Assembly: GCF_015291705.1 (NCBI RefSeq)
Contig: NZ_CP030050.1
Coordinates: 2,046,001-2,110,000 of the forward strand
Direction of reading: 5' to 3'
DNA: 64,000 nucleotides
Source: Bradyrhizobium arachidis
Lineage (GTDB): Bacteria; Pseudomonadota; Alphaproteobacteria; Rhizobiales; Xanthobacteraceae
The first letter of the stretch is position 1; every line of letters starts with the position of its first letter. Positions 18,946-27,958 of the stretch are shown here, in pieces. Below the pieces are notes generated by a model. That model was not told where the DNA came from and did not search any database. It was given only the letters and a program-made list of their open reading frames with translations. Both the position numbers and the translations under genes were made by a program.

Positions 18946-19773
18946 TCACGTTGGCGAGCTGGATGCGCCGACGTGGTTTTGCAGCAAAATCGGCGGTCGA
19001 TTGCCGATCGCGCCATGGGGCCGCTCTTCATTGTAGTATCTGCGCCAAGTCTCCACCTTTTGCTGGGCGTCCGCAAGGGACAGGAACCAGTGGGCGTTGA
19101 GGCATTCGGCCCTGAAGCGGCCGTTGAAGGCCTCAATGAACGCGTTGTCGGTTGGCTTACCGGGCCGCGAGAAGTCCAGGGTGACACCGCGCTGGTAGGC
19201 CCAGAGGTCAAGATCGCGGGACACGAACTCGCTGCCTTGATCGACGCGGATCGTTGCCGGGAATCCCACTTCCTTGCAGGCCCTTTCCAGCACCTCCACA
19301 ACATCGGTGCCGCGGAAGGTGAACCGTGGCGCCAGCGCCGGCGAGAAGCGGGAGAAGGTATCGACAATCGTGAGCACGCGCAGCTTGTGTCCGGTCGCCA
19401 ACTGGTCATGGACGAAGTCCATCGCCCAGGTCTCGTTCGATCGCGTCGCCGGCCTGCGATCATCGCGCAGCTTGGCCTTGACCCGGCGCTTGGGCGTTTT
19501 GCTGCGTAATTGCAGGCCCAATTCGCGATAGATGCGCCGCGTCTTGTTCTGGCCATGGCGCCAGCCTTCACGACGCAGCAGGACGTGAACACGACGATAA
19601 CCGTAGCGAATACGAACATGGCAGATCTCCTTGATCTTCTGTTCGAGGGCAGCCTGGCCAGGGCGACGGGACTTGTAGTGGTAGGTCGAGCGGTCAAATT
19701 CGAGAGCGTCACAGGCCCGGCGGATCGAGACCTGCCATTCGCTGCGGACCGCGTCGACCAGCATGCGCAGCAT
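18946..19773 (-). CDS. IS3-family OrfB integrase, orphan without OrfA
   Basis: This 275-residue rve-type integrase carries the DDE residues in ETWAMDFVHDQLATGHKLRV, ATIRVDQGSEFVSRDLDLWA and PTDNAFIEAFNGRFRAECLN. The N-terminal HTH_21 region reads ALEFDRSTYHYKSRR and GYRRVHVLLRREGW. It resembles the IS407-like group. The frame is intact, but no OrfA is recognisable upstream (19774-20100), so the OrfAB fusion protein needed for transposition in this family cannot be made from this copy. Confidence 0.9.
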   Translation of the reverse strand: MLRMLVDAVRSEWQVSIRRACDALEFDRSTYHYKSRRPGQAALEQKIKEICHVRIRYGYRRVHVLLRREGWRHGQNKTRRIYRELGLQLRSKTPKRRVKAKLRDDRRPATRSNETWAMDFVHDQLATGHKLRVLTIVDTFSRFSPALAPRFTFRGTDVVEVLERACKEVGFPATIRVDQGSEFVSRDLDLWAYQRGVTLDFSRPGKPTDNAFIEAFNGRFRAECLNAHWFLSLADAQQKVETWRRYYNEERPHGAIGNRPPILLQNHVGASSSPT

Positions 19774-20540
19774 CCGAACATCGCCGAACGATGTCGAGCA
19801 CCACCGCTGACGTCCTCGCGATCTTGTGGAGTTAACCGTGCCAGCACGGGCAGGCCGATGCCCCCGGAGAGCAGCCTTTGTAAGCGCGCGAATGTTCGAG
19901 GTCTTGCGCGAGAATCCATTGGGTCAGGCTCGCGGCAATCTCGTCGCTCGGGGACGCCGTCGCGATCGAGGGCTAGAAGGCCTTTCCGCATCTCGGTGCC
20001 TTGCGTCAATCTGATGACGGAGTTGACGCTCATCTTTAATTCGAGTTTCGTCACGGCGCCTCCACGCAAGACGGTGCTAGCCAGAGCCCCACTCACCGCG
20101 GTCGAGAACGCCTTTTCGATGAGACATCGCAACGCGCCGTGCGATGCGCACCCGAGAACGCCTCGTCACCCATATCTAGTCGAGGCGGCCAGTGATGACT
20201 TTGTCGTTGAACTCCCATGCTTCAGGCCATTTGTAGGATCACTTTGGGCGGCATTGTCGGACAAGCGCCTCTTCGGCTGCGCGCAGGTCGAGAAGTTCCG
20301 CCTTCCATCGGCGCTCGAGACCGAGGCAACCAACGGATTATCTGGATCGCGGGTTGAACTCCCGTTCGACGGGTCCCGCCGTGTACCGGTTCCGCTCGAG
20401 CTCTCGTCCTGCACTGACCGTGACGCATGATTGTTCATGTGCTGCTGCATCCGGCGCGATCGCGACAAGGGATCCAGTTCGGCTAGCGTTAGTATGGCTG
20501 CGAATGCATTTCTACAGCTGTACCGATATGGTCGCCGCGA
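19774..20540. other. No recognisable gene
   Basis: The place where IS3 orfA should lie holds unrelated sequence. A minus-strand frame reads KMSVNSVIRLTQGTEMRKG near 20035, which I cannot assign. Confidence 0.45.
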
Positions 20541-20637
20541 ATGTGCATCAAGTACTTCCTCACCGAACCCTACACGCCGAGAACAAACGGCAAGGCAGAG
20601 CGCTTCATCCAAACCGCACTTCGGGGCTTTTGTAATA
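20541..20637 (+). pseudogene. IS481-family transposase, C-terminal fragment in inverted position
   Basis: The plus strand encodes FLTEPYTPRTNGKAERFIQT and ALRGF, the conserved segment around the catalytic Glu of IS481 transposases. The N-terminal and middle parts of an IS481 transposase lie immediately next to it on the opposite strand, ending at about 20640. The fragment is thus inverted relative to the rest. Confidence 0.8.
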
Positions 20638-20639
20638 GG

Positions 20640-21220
20640 GCCGCCTTGAGAAAAGAAACCGCGCTGTCCGGCGCCTCGTCTGGTTTGATCTCCGAGAAGG
20701 CGAAGCGAGAAAGGTCGTCAATACAGACGTGGACGAAATCCCCAGTCAGCGTCGCGGCTGTTGTTCGGACCGCTCGCATCGACGGTGATGCGGTGGCCAA
20801 CGCGTTCGAAACGCCCGATTTTTTGATGTCCATGTGAATGATCTCGCCTGGCTCTCGCGCTCACGCGGGATTCCGGGTCAGCCGGATCAAGATTGCGCAT
20901 CCGGTTTAATCCCAAGCGGCGAAGGATGCGGCTGACGGTGACCCGGCACACCTTGACCTCGGCCGTGATCTGCTTGCCGGTGTGGCCTGGCGCAGGGCTT
21001 CGACAGCCGTGCTTGTGGTTGGAGAAGTTTGGCTTGGCGATGAATGGGACCTCATCCGTCGACACCTTCCGCGCGGAACCGCTTGACCCATTTGGGGACG
21101 GTCTTCGGCGTCGTGTCGGACCGGTCAGCCGTCGGCCTGGCTCAGTCCGCCCTCGATTAAACTGCGCACCAACAGCTCTCGACCTTTGGGCGTCAAAGGC
21201 GCATTCTTGTGGACGTTCAT
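20640..21220 (-). pseudogene. IS481-family transposase, N-terminal and central part, frameshifted
   Basis: On the minus strand, ATG 21220 starts MNVHKNAPLTPKGRELLVRS, the typical IS481 beginning. Other frames supply GKQITAEVKVCRVTVSRILR and RLGLNRMRNLDPADPE, then RVGHRITVDASG, FVHVCIDDLSRFAFSEIKPD and SAVSFLKAAL before the sequence breaks at about 20640. Several frame changes and a stop after residue 31 make it non-functional. Confidence 0.85.
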
Positions 21221-21369
21221 CTGGTCTGTGCTTCGAACACTGAAGTTTCGCAACGTCAGTTTGCTCGGTTCAGACCAGATCGACAACTCCTGACAGACCA
21301 GAGCTAGTCTGCTAGGGCCTTTGCTGTTTGGGAGAAGTCGCGTGTCAACAGGCAGGTAGGAGAAGCAGA

Positions 21370-22674
21370 ATGACCGATTTGAAAACCGCCCCACGGTACA
21401 CAGTGGGGGCGGGATGGAATGCGCTATTGCCGCGGCGAGTCCCGAACGAACAGCTCCCAAAAGAGAGGAGGTATCATGCGATCGTTGTCGGGGGCGGGTA
21501 CACGGGGCTAGCCGCGGCCCGTCGTTTGGCGGAATTGATGCCGGAAAAGGATATTATTGTCATCGAGGCGTCGGAGATCGGGGAAGGTTCATCGGCGCGA
21601 AATTCGGGTTTCTTGTCGCCGTCGGCAATCGAGCCGCGTCCAAATGCGTACGGCTCGGCGGAGGATGATGCCAATCGAAAAACGCGCATCGTGCTCGCCG
21701 GGCTCGATTGGCTACGGGCTGTCGTTGAGGAGCATAAGATTAATTGCGATTGGGATGAGACGGCCCCACGCATAGTTGCGGCTGCCACTCGCCAAGGAGA
21801 GCGCTGGCTCTTGAGCTCACGACAAGCTCTGGAAAGGAGAAATCTAAGATACTTGGAGCATGATGCTCAGGGGCTTAGAGCTCTTCTCGGCACCGACTAC
21901 TACCAATACGGCTACGAAACGCTAACGCGCGCTTTTGTACAACCGGCGGCGCTTATCCGAGGTCTCGCTGACACGCTCTCTTCCAATGTCACTGTGCTTG
22001 AACATAGGGCGGTCGAGGCCGTGGAGGGATCGGGACCGTTCAAAGTACGGACGCCTCGGGCAGAGTTTGTAGCCGACAAAGTATTCATCGCGAACAATGC
22101 GCATGCGAGGGCTTTGGGTCTCCTGGCTGACCGAATGATCGTCGTTTACACCTACGCGGGGCTAACTCCCGAGCTGGAGGATGATGAACTTGGCCGTATG
22201 GGCTCCTTGCCGGCCTGGGGAGTGCTTCCGCCTACCCGAATGGGCACCACCATGAGGAAGGTCGGGCGGCGTTTCCTCATACGCAGCAGCTGGTCATACG
22301 AGAAGGAGGTAAACCCACAGAAGGTACGCTCGACGCTGACTCGATTGTTTCGGCGACGATTTCCACAAATGCGCTCTTATCACCTGGAGCACGTCTGGGG
22401 CGGCATGACGGCGATCACGGTCAACGGCGGAATGTACTTCGGGGAGCTGAGGCCAGGACTTTATGCCTCAGTTGGGTGTCAAGGGGCGGGGGTTTTGAGA
22501 GGTAATATTCACGGGAAGCTCCTGGCGGAGATGGCCTGTGGCTCCCAATCCCCTCTGTTAACAGATCGTTTAATGCTGACCGGCCCCGACTGGATCCCGC
22601 CGGAGCCGTTTCGTGGAATTGGCGCCATAGCGCGAATGACCTGGGAGCACTGGCGAGCCGGACGCGAATACTAG
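21370..22674 (+). CDS. FAD-dependent amine/amino-acid oxidoreductase (DAO family, PuuB-like)
   Basis: This 434-residue flavoprotein of the D-amino acid oxidase superfamily has an N-terminal FAD site: AIVVGGGYTGLAAARRLAEL at residues 38-57, then IVIEASEIGEGSSARNSGFL. Near the C-terminus MYFGELRPGLYASVGCQGAG and LRGNIHGKLLAEMACG complete the flavin pocket. The extra N-terminal stretch (YTVGAGWNALLPRR) and length resemble gamma-glutamylputrescine oxidoreductase and related amine oxidases. The start is ATG 21370, preceded by TAGGAGAAGCAG. It converges on a minus-strand M24 hydrolase/ATP-grasp pair, and a PuuD-like hydrolase lies beyond. The likely role is oxidative deamination of an amine or N-substituted amino acid; the substrate is not readable. 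Confidence 0.85.
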   Translation: MTDLKTAPRYTVGAGWNALLPRRVPNEQLPKERRYHAIVVGGGYTGLAAARRLAELMPEKDIIVIEASEIGEGSSARNSGFLSPSAIEPRPNAYGSAEDDANRKTRIVLAGLDWLRAVVEEHKINCDWDETAPRIVAAATRQGERWLLSSRQALERRNLRYLEHDAQGLRALLGTDYYQYGYETLTRAFVQPAALIRGLADTLSSNVTVLEHRAVEAVEGSGPFKVRTPRAEFVADKVFIANNAHARALGLLADRMIVVYTYAGLTPELEDDELGRMGSLPAWGVLPPTRMGTTMRKVGRRFLIRSSWSYEKEVNPQKVRSTLTRLFRRRFPQMRSYHLEHVWGGMTAITVNGGMYFGELRPGLYASVGCQGAGVLRGNIHGKLLAEMACGSQSPLLTDRLMLTGPDWIPPEPFRGIGAIARMTWEHWRAGREY

Positions 22675-22854
22675 ACCGGCAGAATAGACGTTCATTCAGG
22701 AGCGTGGTTATTTCACGAACTTTGACAACGACGAGCGGTGGGCGACCACAGGTCCAAGTCGGACGACTCGCGACGCGGGCGGGCGCGTATATTCCGGATA
22801 ACTCGCGCTCTGGACACGGAGTCAGCGGCAAACTGACATCGGTCATTGGACGAC

Positions 22855-23010
22855 GTGGCAAGCCAGAATGGTCGCGTCGGATCGCGGTATCGAGTTCACC
22901 TGCCGCGTCATGCCGGCCTAGAGCAAGGACGTGGTCATCGCTCACACTTCATAGCGCCAGGAAATCCGATGCTGGACAGCTTCATCCAGAGCTTCAACTC
23001 CGGTGAAGCT
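22855..23010 (+). pseudogene. IS3-family OrfB relic
   Basis: Fragments MVASDRGIEFTCRVMPA and PGNPMLDSFIQSFNSGE match the D-x-G-x-E-F-T and P-x-x-N-x-F-I-E-S-F-N segments around the last two catalytic residues of IS3 OrfB. The intervening part is out of frame. The remaining sequence to 23294 shows nothing I can name. Confidence 0.65.
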
Positions 23011-23294
23011 GCTCCAGGAGGCCTGTTCTTCGGCCTTGATGACCCCGCACCAGAATCGCTGGCTCGCTCGCCCACGGCAATATCTGCCCGCCTCATTCGT
23101 CCTTAAAAGCAAGTTTTGCGGCCTGTGCCGCCACCTCGCGGCAGCAGACGACCGAGCAGCCTCGGCCAGCTCCGTCGGTCGCCCGTTGCTCTACCAGACT
23201 ACTTGGCGTACGAACCACCAGACACTAGATGAAAGTCACTTGCAGGTACACTACAACAGCTTCGGGCGTGCTCCGTTGAGAATCCGACCGGAAA

Positions 23295-24431
23295 TCAGAA
23301 GAAGAGCCGGCGCTCCATTTTAGTCAACCGCTTCCCTCCCTCGGGTGTGACGACGATGGTTTCGCTGAAGGCCATCCCCCGCGCTGAGGTGTACATATGA
23401 AAAACTTGGTTTTCCTCGAGTTGCCAGTCGCTGTCTGGAAGGAATACACGAGTGAAATCACTGGTACGAGGAGGGTACTTAAGACCGAGAGTATAGCCTG
23501 TTATATTAGTGTAGGTGTCGCGCAATCGAGCCTTCAATATCGCCTCTCGTACGATGCGATCGACGTCCTTCGCGTTAGCGCCAGGCTTCATTGCGTGGAA
23601 CTGCTCCTCTTGAATTCGGATCATCGTTTCAGCCGTCCGGATTTGTTGATCCGTCGGCTCTCCGATCGACTTTGGGCGCATCATACGTGAGGTGTAGCCG
23701 CGAAAGTGAGGGACCGGCTCCACATGCAAGATGTCACCTCTGGGTAAAAAACGGTGGCCAAGCGATGCATGCAATATACCCGAGCGAGGGCCAGAAGCCA
23801 CGACGGCGACTTGCGCGTTGTCGGCGCCGCTCCGCCAGGCTTCATCCGTCATAGCTACGAAAATCTCCCGCTCATTAACGCCTTCCTGAGCCGCCTCGAA
23901 ACCGGCGCGCGCCGCGCGGTCGCAAATCTCCGCGGCTACCTCTAGACAAGCAAGCTCGAGCGGAGACTTAATCTGCCGCATCTCCCACATGACACCAGAA
24001 AAATCAACAATCCTTGCATTCGGCAAGAATGCTTCAAGCTCCGACGCTCGGTTCACGGTAAGAAAATGACTGTCCTGCTCGATGCCGATGACAGTGCCTG
24101 CAAAACCTCTCGTTGTGATCGCGTCGGCAACGATCCTAATTGGATTCGCGTCGTCGCCGAACGATACGCAGTCAGTAAACCAGCTTCGTTCGGTGAAGAT
24201 CTCAGCATCAACCGCGCGAATCACTGCAAAGGGCTCTCGATCGAGCGGAACAAGTAAGGCTTGGTACATGGCTGCTGTGGAACAGTATCCGCTGAAATAA
24301 ACCATGTGTTCACGCTGGTCGACGATAAGCAGTTGAACATGGCGCTCGGCCATGATTCTGCGCAGGGCTGAAAGGCGGCTCTGGAATTCTACAAGGGGGA
24401 AAGCTGGAGGGAAAAGCAGAGGGTGTGTCAT
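23295..24431 (-). CDS. M24-family hydrolase, DoeA/EutD (ectoine hydrolase)-like
   Basis: This 378-residue pita-bread-fold protein has a creatinase-type N-terminal domain (FQSRLSALRRIMAERHVQLL, VYFSGY) and a C-terminal domain with ITGYTLGLKYPPRTSDFTRV and MAFSETIVVTPEGGKRLT. The metal ligands of true aminopeptidases are mostly absent: HVEPVPHFRGYTSR replaces the two-Asp motif, and the HGxG histidine is gone. The GYxxGxxYPP signature is that of ectoine hydrolase DoeA and relatives, which act without the di-metal centre. The start is ATG 24431, with AGAAGGA upstream; ATG 24455 is an alternative. It lies 358 bases after the ATP-grasp gene on the same strand. It probably opens an amide or cyclic amidine bond in a small N-compound. 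Confidence 0.78.
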   Translation of the reverse strand: MTHPLLFPPAFPLVEFQSRLSALRRIMAERHVQLLIVDQREHMVYFSGYCSTAAMYQALLVPLDREPFAVIRAVDAEIFTERSWFTDCVSFGDDANPIRIVADAITTRGFAGTVIGIEQDSHFLTVNRASELEAFLPNARIVDFSGVMWEMRQIKSPLELACLEVAAEICDRAARAGFEAAQEGVNEREIFVAMTDEAWRSGADNAQVAVVASGPRSGILHASLGHRFLPRGDILHVEPVPHFRGYTSRMMRPKSIGEPTDQQIRTAETMIRIQEEQFHAMKPGANAKDVDRIVREAILKARLRDTYTNITGYTLGLKYPPRTSDFTRVFLPDSDWQLEENQVFHMYTSARGMAFSETIVVTPEGGKRLTKMERRLFF

Positions 24432-24789
24432 TAGAAAATCCTTCTGGTTGATCATTAAGCGGCCGTGGTCGAGCTAATGAAGGCTCTTCGCGCGTGGTAG
24501 GGCCCTTTTGACCTTCTTCATCAAACGCGAGGTACCCAATTGTTAACAGTAACGCGGCGCTGCTTTGGCTCGAGGTGTTGCATCTGTTCTAAGACTAAGA
24601 ACGTGTTTGCCTCGTGTTCGCAGTCGCACAAGCCGGAGTTGCCACCGCGTGAAGTCAATTCGTATCCAATCCTGCTCAAGAAAATCACTATTCTCGCCTT
24701 TGGTGCGCTCCGCGTGCCCATTGAACGTCCTGCAATGACTCGTCGCCCTCGCCACTTTCAACGACGAGCCTCGGGTACGATCAGGATTA
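24432..24789. other. Spacer between the ATP-grasp and M24 genes
   Basis: No gene or promoter consensus recognised on either strand. Confidence 0.45.
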
Positions 24790-26058
24790 TCAGACGACAT
24801 CTGCGTCGGTGGGTGGAGTAAGGCTGGCACCCTGCTCATGCTCACCCAGAGGTGGAAAAGGTGTGATCGACCATTCAATTAAGTCTACGGCACGTTGAAG
24901 TGCGCGCTTTGTCACAGCACGATCAGGCGAAGTGGCAATGACATGCCCGATCCTGTCTCGATAATCGTTTTTCTTGACGATTGAGGCCTTTGGCTCGACC
25001 GAAAACCGGACTTCTGTGATACCCGGCACTTCCGCCGCGCGACTTTCGCCACAGATTGCATCAAGAATGCCTTCGCGATCGGGAAGCAGAACCCGCGCGG
25101 CTGCTATGTGCGAATGACTTCTGCGCAGATTGCATTGTTGCCCAATGACGAGCCTGATGTGCTCGGCGACGAGATCTATACCACATGAAAGCTTGACCAA
25201 CTGAGAGTTTGGTGTGCCAGCAAGACGCGGATTGACCTCAATCACGACTGGGCCAAGCGTGGTCCATCGTAGATCAATGTTTTTCGGCCCCCAGCCCACG
25301 CCGAGGGCTTTCAAAGACTTTGAGGAAACCTCGACGATTCGTCTATGCTCGTCATCGGTCAATAAGGCGGGATAAATGTATTCACGACAAACGAAATGCG
25401 GCTGGTTATCAAAGTCGGCAGCGCCAATTTCGATAATCTTGTCTCCCATTATTTCTACACTGTAGTGGGGGCCTTGCGCGAATTCCTCGACGAGTATTCT
25501 AGGCGAAGAGCCCCAAATCTCCTTACTCAACAGGTAGCTCGTGTGCTTGGCTAGCTCGTCAAGATCGCGGCACAATCGAACACCCATGCCTCCGATGCCG
25601 ACCGCCGGCTTAACAATCACCGGTAGGCAGATCTGGGCTGCAGAGCGCTCTACATCTGTCGCACTCGTCGCCAGGCGAAAAGCAGGGGTTGGAATGCCGG
25701 CATCTGCGAGAAGCTGACGTTGATAAAATTTGTCGCAGCATCGTTCGACTGCTACGGGATCGGGGCCCGGGAGTTCGAAATATTGGCAGAGCTTGCCGAC
25801 ACTTGCATAGACCGACTCTTGTGCGCTCGTTATGCCGGCAATGTGAGAGGTCCGAGACAACCGCAAACATTCGTGTATCATCGCATCAAGGTTCTTTGTA
25901 TTGACGCGCACTGCTTCACAGCCGCTTGCCGCGATGTAGGCAAATCGGCTTGGATCGGCCGAGAAAACAATAGGTTGCAGACCAAGACGCTGCGCCGCCT
26001 CGACGTAGAGCCGACCATTAAGTGCACCTTCGAGCACAATGAGAACTTGCTTCGACAT
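24790..26058 (-). CDS. ATP-grasp carboxylate-amine ligase
   Basis: This 422-residue protein has the three-part ATP-grasp layout. A Rossmann-like N-terminal domain (MSKQVLIVLEGALNGRLYVE) comes first, then the ATP-binding domain with FYQRQLLADAGIPTPAFRLA, LPVIVKPAVGIGGMGVRLC and RILVEEFAQGPHYSVEIMG, then the Mg-binding GWGPKNIDLRWTTLGPVVIE and VNPRLAGTPNSQLVKLSCGI. Such enzymes activate a carboxylate as acyl phosphate and join it to an amine, as in the BacD and dipeptide-ligase groups. It starts at ATG 26058, nearly 300 bases from the divergent PuuD-like gene. With that hydrolase and the FAD oxidoreductase it could form an amine N-acylation/deacylation route. Substrates are inference. Confidence 0.85.
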   Translation of the reverse strand: MSKQVLIVLEGALNGRLYVEAAQRLGLQPIVFSADPSRFAYIAASGCEAVRVNTKNLDAMIHECLRLSRTSHIAGITSAQESVYASVGKLCQYFELPGPDPVAVERCCDKFYQRQLLADAGIPTPAFRLATSATDVERSAAQICLPVIVKPAVGIGGMGVRLCRDLDELAKHTSYLLSKEIWGSSPRILVEEFAQGPHYSVEIMGDKIIEIGAADFDNQPHFVCREYIYPALLTDDEHRRIVEVSSKSLKALGVGWGPKNIDLRWTTLGPVVIEVNPRLAGTPNSQLVKLSCGIDLVAEHIRLVIGQQCNLRRSHSHIAAARVLLPDREGILDAICGESRAAEVPGITEVRFSVEPKASIVKKNDYRDRIGHVIATSPDRAVTKRALQRAVDLIEWSITPFPPLGEHEQGASLTPPTDADVV

Positions 26059-26355
26059 TGACCTATGACTCCGCCATTCTGTTCGGAACTACGATGAACG
26101 AGCAGCAATCGCGCCGCTCGCACGTCAATGTTCCGAAGCTAGATATCAGCAGACCAAGTTTCTCGGCTAACCGCTTCTCAGTTCAACTACGTGGACTGAA
26201 ATGTCAGAGAATGTCTTGCGGTGATACTACCATGCTGTGTAGGTGTGTGCGCAAAGGGTAGATTGATAAGGACCGTGGCGTTCTCCTGCGCGGCTCGAAA
26301 GGCAGGACTCTCATAGATGCAACGGCCGACTTGGCGCTCCAACGGTAAACCAAAA

Positions 26356-27114
26356 ATGGCTCAGCCGCTAATTGCGGTTTCAACGGATGTCCGGTGTCTT
26401 TGCAAGACTGACTGGCACGCTACGCCACAACAGTATCTAGACGCGGCAATCGCTGCGGCCGGCGTCTTTCCTCTGCTGGTCCCTTGCTTTGGTCGCCGGC
26501 TTGATTTCGATCGACTTGCAGCTGCTGTGGACGGTGTCCTAGTTACAGGATCCGGTTCGAACGTCCATCCGTCGCTCTACGGCGGCGACGCCGGAGAACT
26601 CAACGGTCCTTATGACCCGGCGCGTGACGCGACGACGCTGCCTTTGATCGTCAGGGCGATCGATCGAGGGATTCCACTGCTTGCTATCTGCCGGGGTATT
26701 CAAGAACTGAACGTCGCGTTGGGCGGAACGCTGGCAACAGAAATTCAGGAGCGTCCCGGCTCGCTTGACCATCGCGCGCCGCAGGGGGTTAGCCGGAGCG
26801 AGCAATTTGCCATAAAGCACAAGGTGATGATGATGGAGGACGGCTGCCTCCGGGAGATCGTTGGCGCAGATGAAATCAAGGTCAATTCCCACCACCGGCA
26901 GGCGATCGACAGGTTGGGCGAACGGCTCAAAATTGAGTCCGTCGCCGAAGATGGAACCGTCGAGGCGGTGTCGGTGAACTATGCAAGCGCCTTCGCTGTG
27001 GGAGTTCAGTGGCATCCGGAGTATTGGTCCGCTTCGGATGAAGCATCAGCACGTATTTTCCGCGCGTTCGGTGATGCTGTCCGGGGGCATGCAGCCGCAA
27101 GGAGCAACACCTAA
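26356..27114 (+). CDS. Gamma-glutamyl hydrolase, PuuD-like class I glutamine amidotransferase fold
   Basis: This 252-residue protein of the peptidase C26 family cleaves gamma-glutamyl amides such as gamma-glutamyl-GABA. The catalytic triad is visible: Cys112 in LLAICRGIQELNVALGG, with His220 and Glu222 in GVQWHPEYW. The oxyanion region DGVLVTGSGSNVHPSLYGG and the substrate-side VNSHHRQAIDRLG also match PuuD. Length equals PuuD (254). ATG 26356 matches the family start; in-frame ATG 26317 would add 13 residues. Divergent from the ATP-grasp/M24 pair. No PuuA (glutamine-synthetase-like) or PuuC gene is present in the window. Confidence 0.88.
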   Translation: MAQPLIAVSTDVRCLCKTDWHATPQQYLDAAIAAAGVFPLLVPCFGRRLDFDRLAAAVDGVLVTGSGSNVHPSLYGGDAGELNGPYDPARDATTLPLIVRAIDRGIPLLAICRGIQELNVALGGTLATEIQERPGSLDHRAPQGVSRSEQFAIKHKVMMMEDGCLREIVGADEIKVNSHHRQAIDRLGERLKIESVAEDGTVEAVSVNYASAFAVGVQWHPEYWSASDEASARIFRAFGDAVRGHAAARSNT

Positions 27115-27239
27115 GCCCGGAAGAAAGCTTGTGGCGATCTCTCTTTAACTCACTTTTTTAGGCGACCAGCCTATGGCGCAGGACCCAAGGGTACAAATTT
27201 GAAGATATGCTCAATCGGTCTAGGCATGCGTGGCAAGAT

Positions 27240-27425
27240 GAGCTGCTGCCGGTTTGATGGACAAAGAGATTAGGTGTTTCATGAAGCCGGAGGTGGGCGA
27301 TGAAGAGACTGAAGTTCAGTCGCGAGTTCAAAGTCGAGGCGGTCAAGCCGGTCAGGGAGCGCGGGGTCTCGGTGGCGCAGGCCGGTCGCTAACTGGACGT
27401 TCACGAGAATGTTCTACGCAAATGA
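27240..27425 (+). pseudogene. IS3-family left end and OrfA fragment
   Basis: ATG 27300 gives MKRLKFSREFKVEAVKPVRE, then RGVSVAQAGR, a stop, and LDVHENVLRK: an IS3 OrfA broken by TAA at 27391. The preceding bases (GCTGCCGGTTTGATGGACAA at 27241) are repeated in slightly changed form at about 43230 before a second OrfA relic, marking the common left end. Everything after 27425 belongs to other elements. Confidence 0.75.
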
Positions 27426-27569
27426 CCCGCCTTCGACCCTCGCGCGCAGTGTAACCGCAAGGCTGCTGGATCAGCTCCAACACAGGATTCCAACACAGGA
27501 TAGAGGAGTTCAAGGGCTCAGCGACCGAGGACGGACTTACTCCGACGTGGCCGTGGCCAGAGCGACGAA

Positions 27570-27800
27570 CGTGGCCCGTGTACGCGCAAGAAGCCGTCGC
27601 GCGAGCCGTTTCCGCACCATCTGCCTCGCAGGGGGACTGTGCCAGGGGCTGTAGCTTGTGCCTTTTGCGGCGGAACGCAGTTGCGTTAGCTTGGGGAGGA
27701 CAGGACCGACACGCTGGAGGTGATCCCGAATCCGCAAGGTGATCCAGCACGTCGGGAGAAGTTCAGCTGGCCTGATTCCCAGAAGACAGCGAGGCCCCGG
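27570..27800 (+). pseudogene. IS66 TnpC N-terminal relic
   Basis: In shifting frames the sequence gives RKKPSREPFPHHLPR, VACAFCGGTQLR and LGEDRTDTLEVIPN, the zinc-finger-like region of TnpC (compare 2900-3030). The rest of the gene is absent. Confidence 0.65.
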
Positions 27801-27958
27801 CGCCGTTCCTCGTGATTGCTCGTGGCTGCGACGGACCCACTTGTTGGCGAAGGTGCCGTCCCAGAAGTAGCACGCTGAACTGGCAGGCCAGAAGCCTATG
27901 ACAAGGAAGTCGCGCCGATCAGCTCTCGACCCTTGGCGACCAGGTTGGCGGCTGCACA

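Noticed and set aside
18927..20132. 401-codon minus-strand frame
   Set aside because: It overlaps the genuine IS3 OrfB in another frame. The OrfB frame has the DDE motifs and this one does not.
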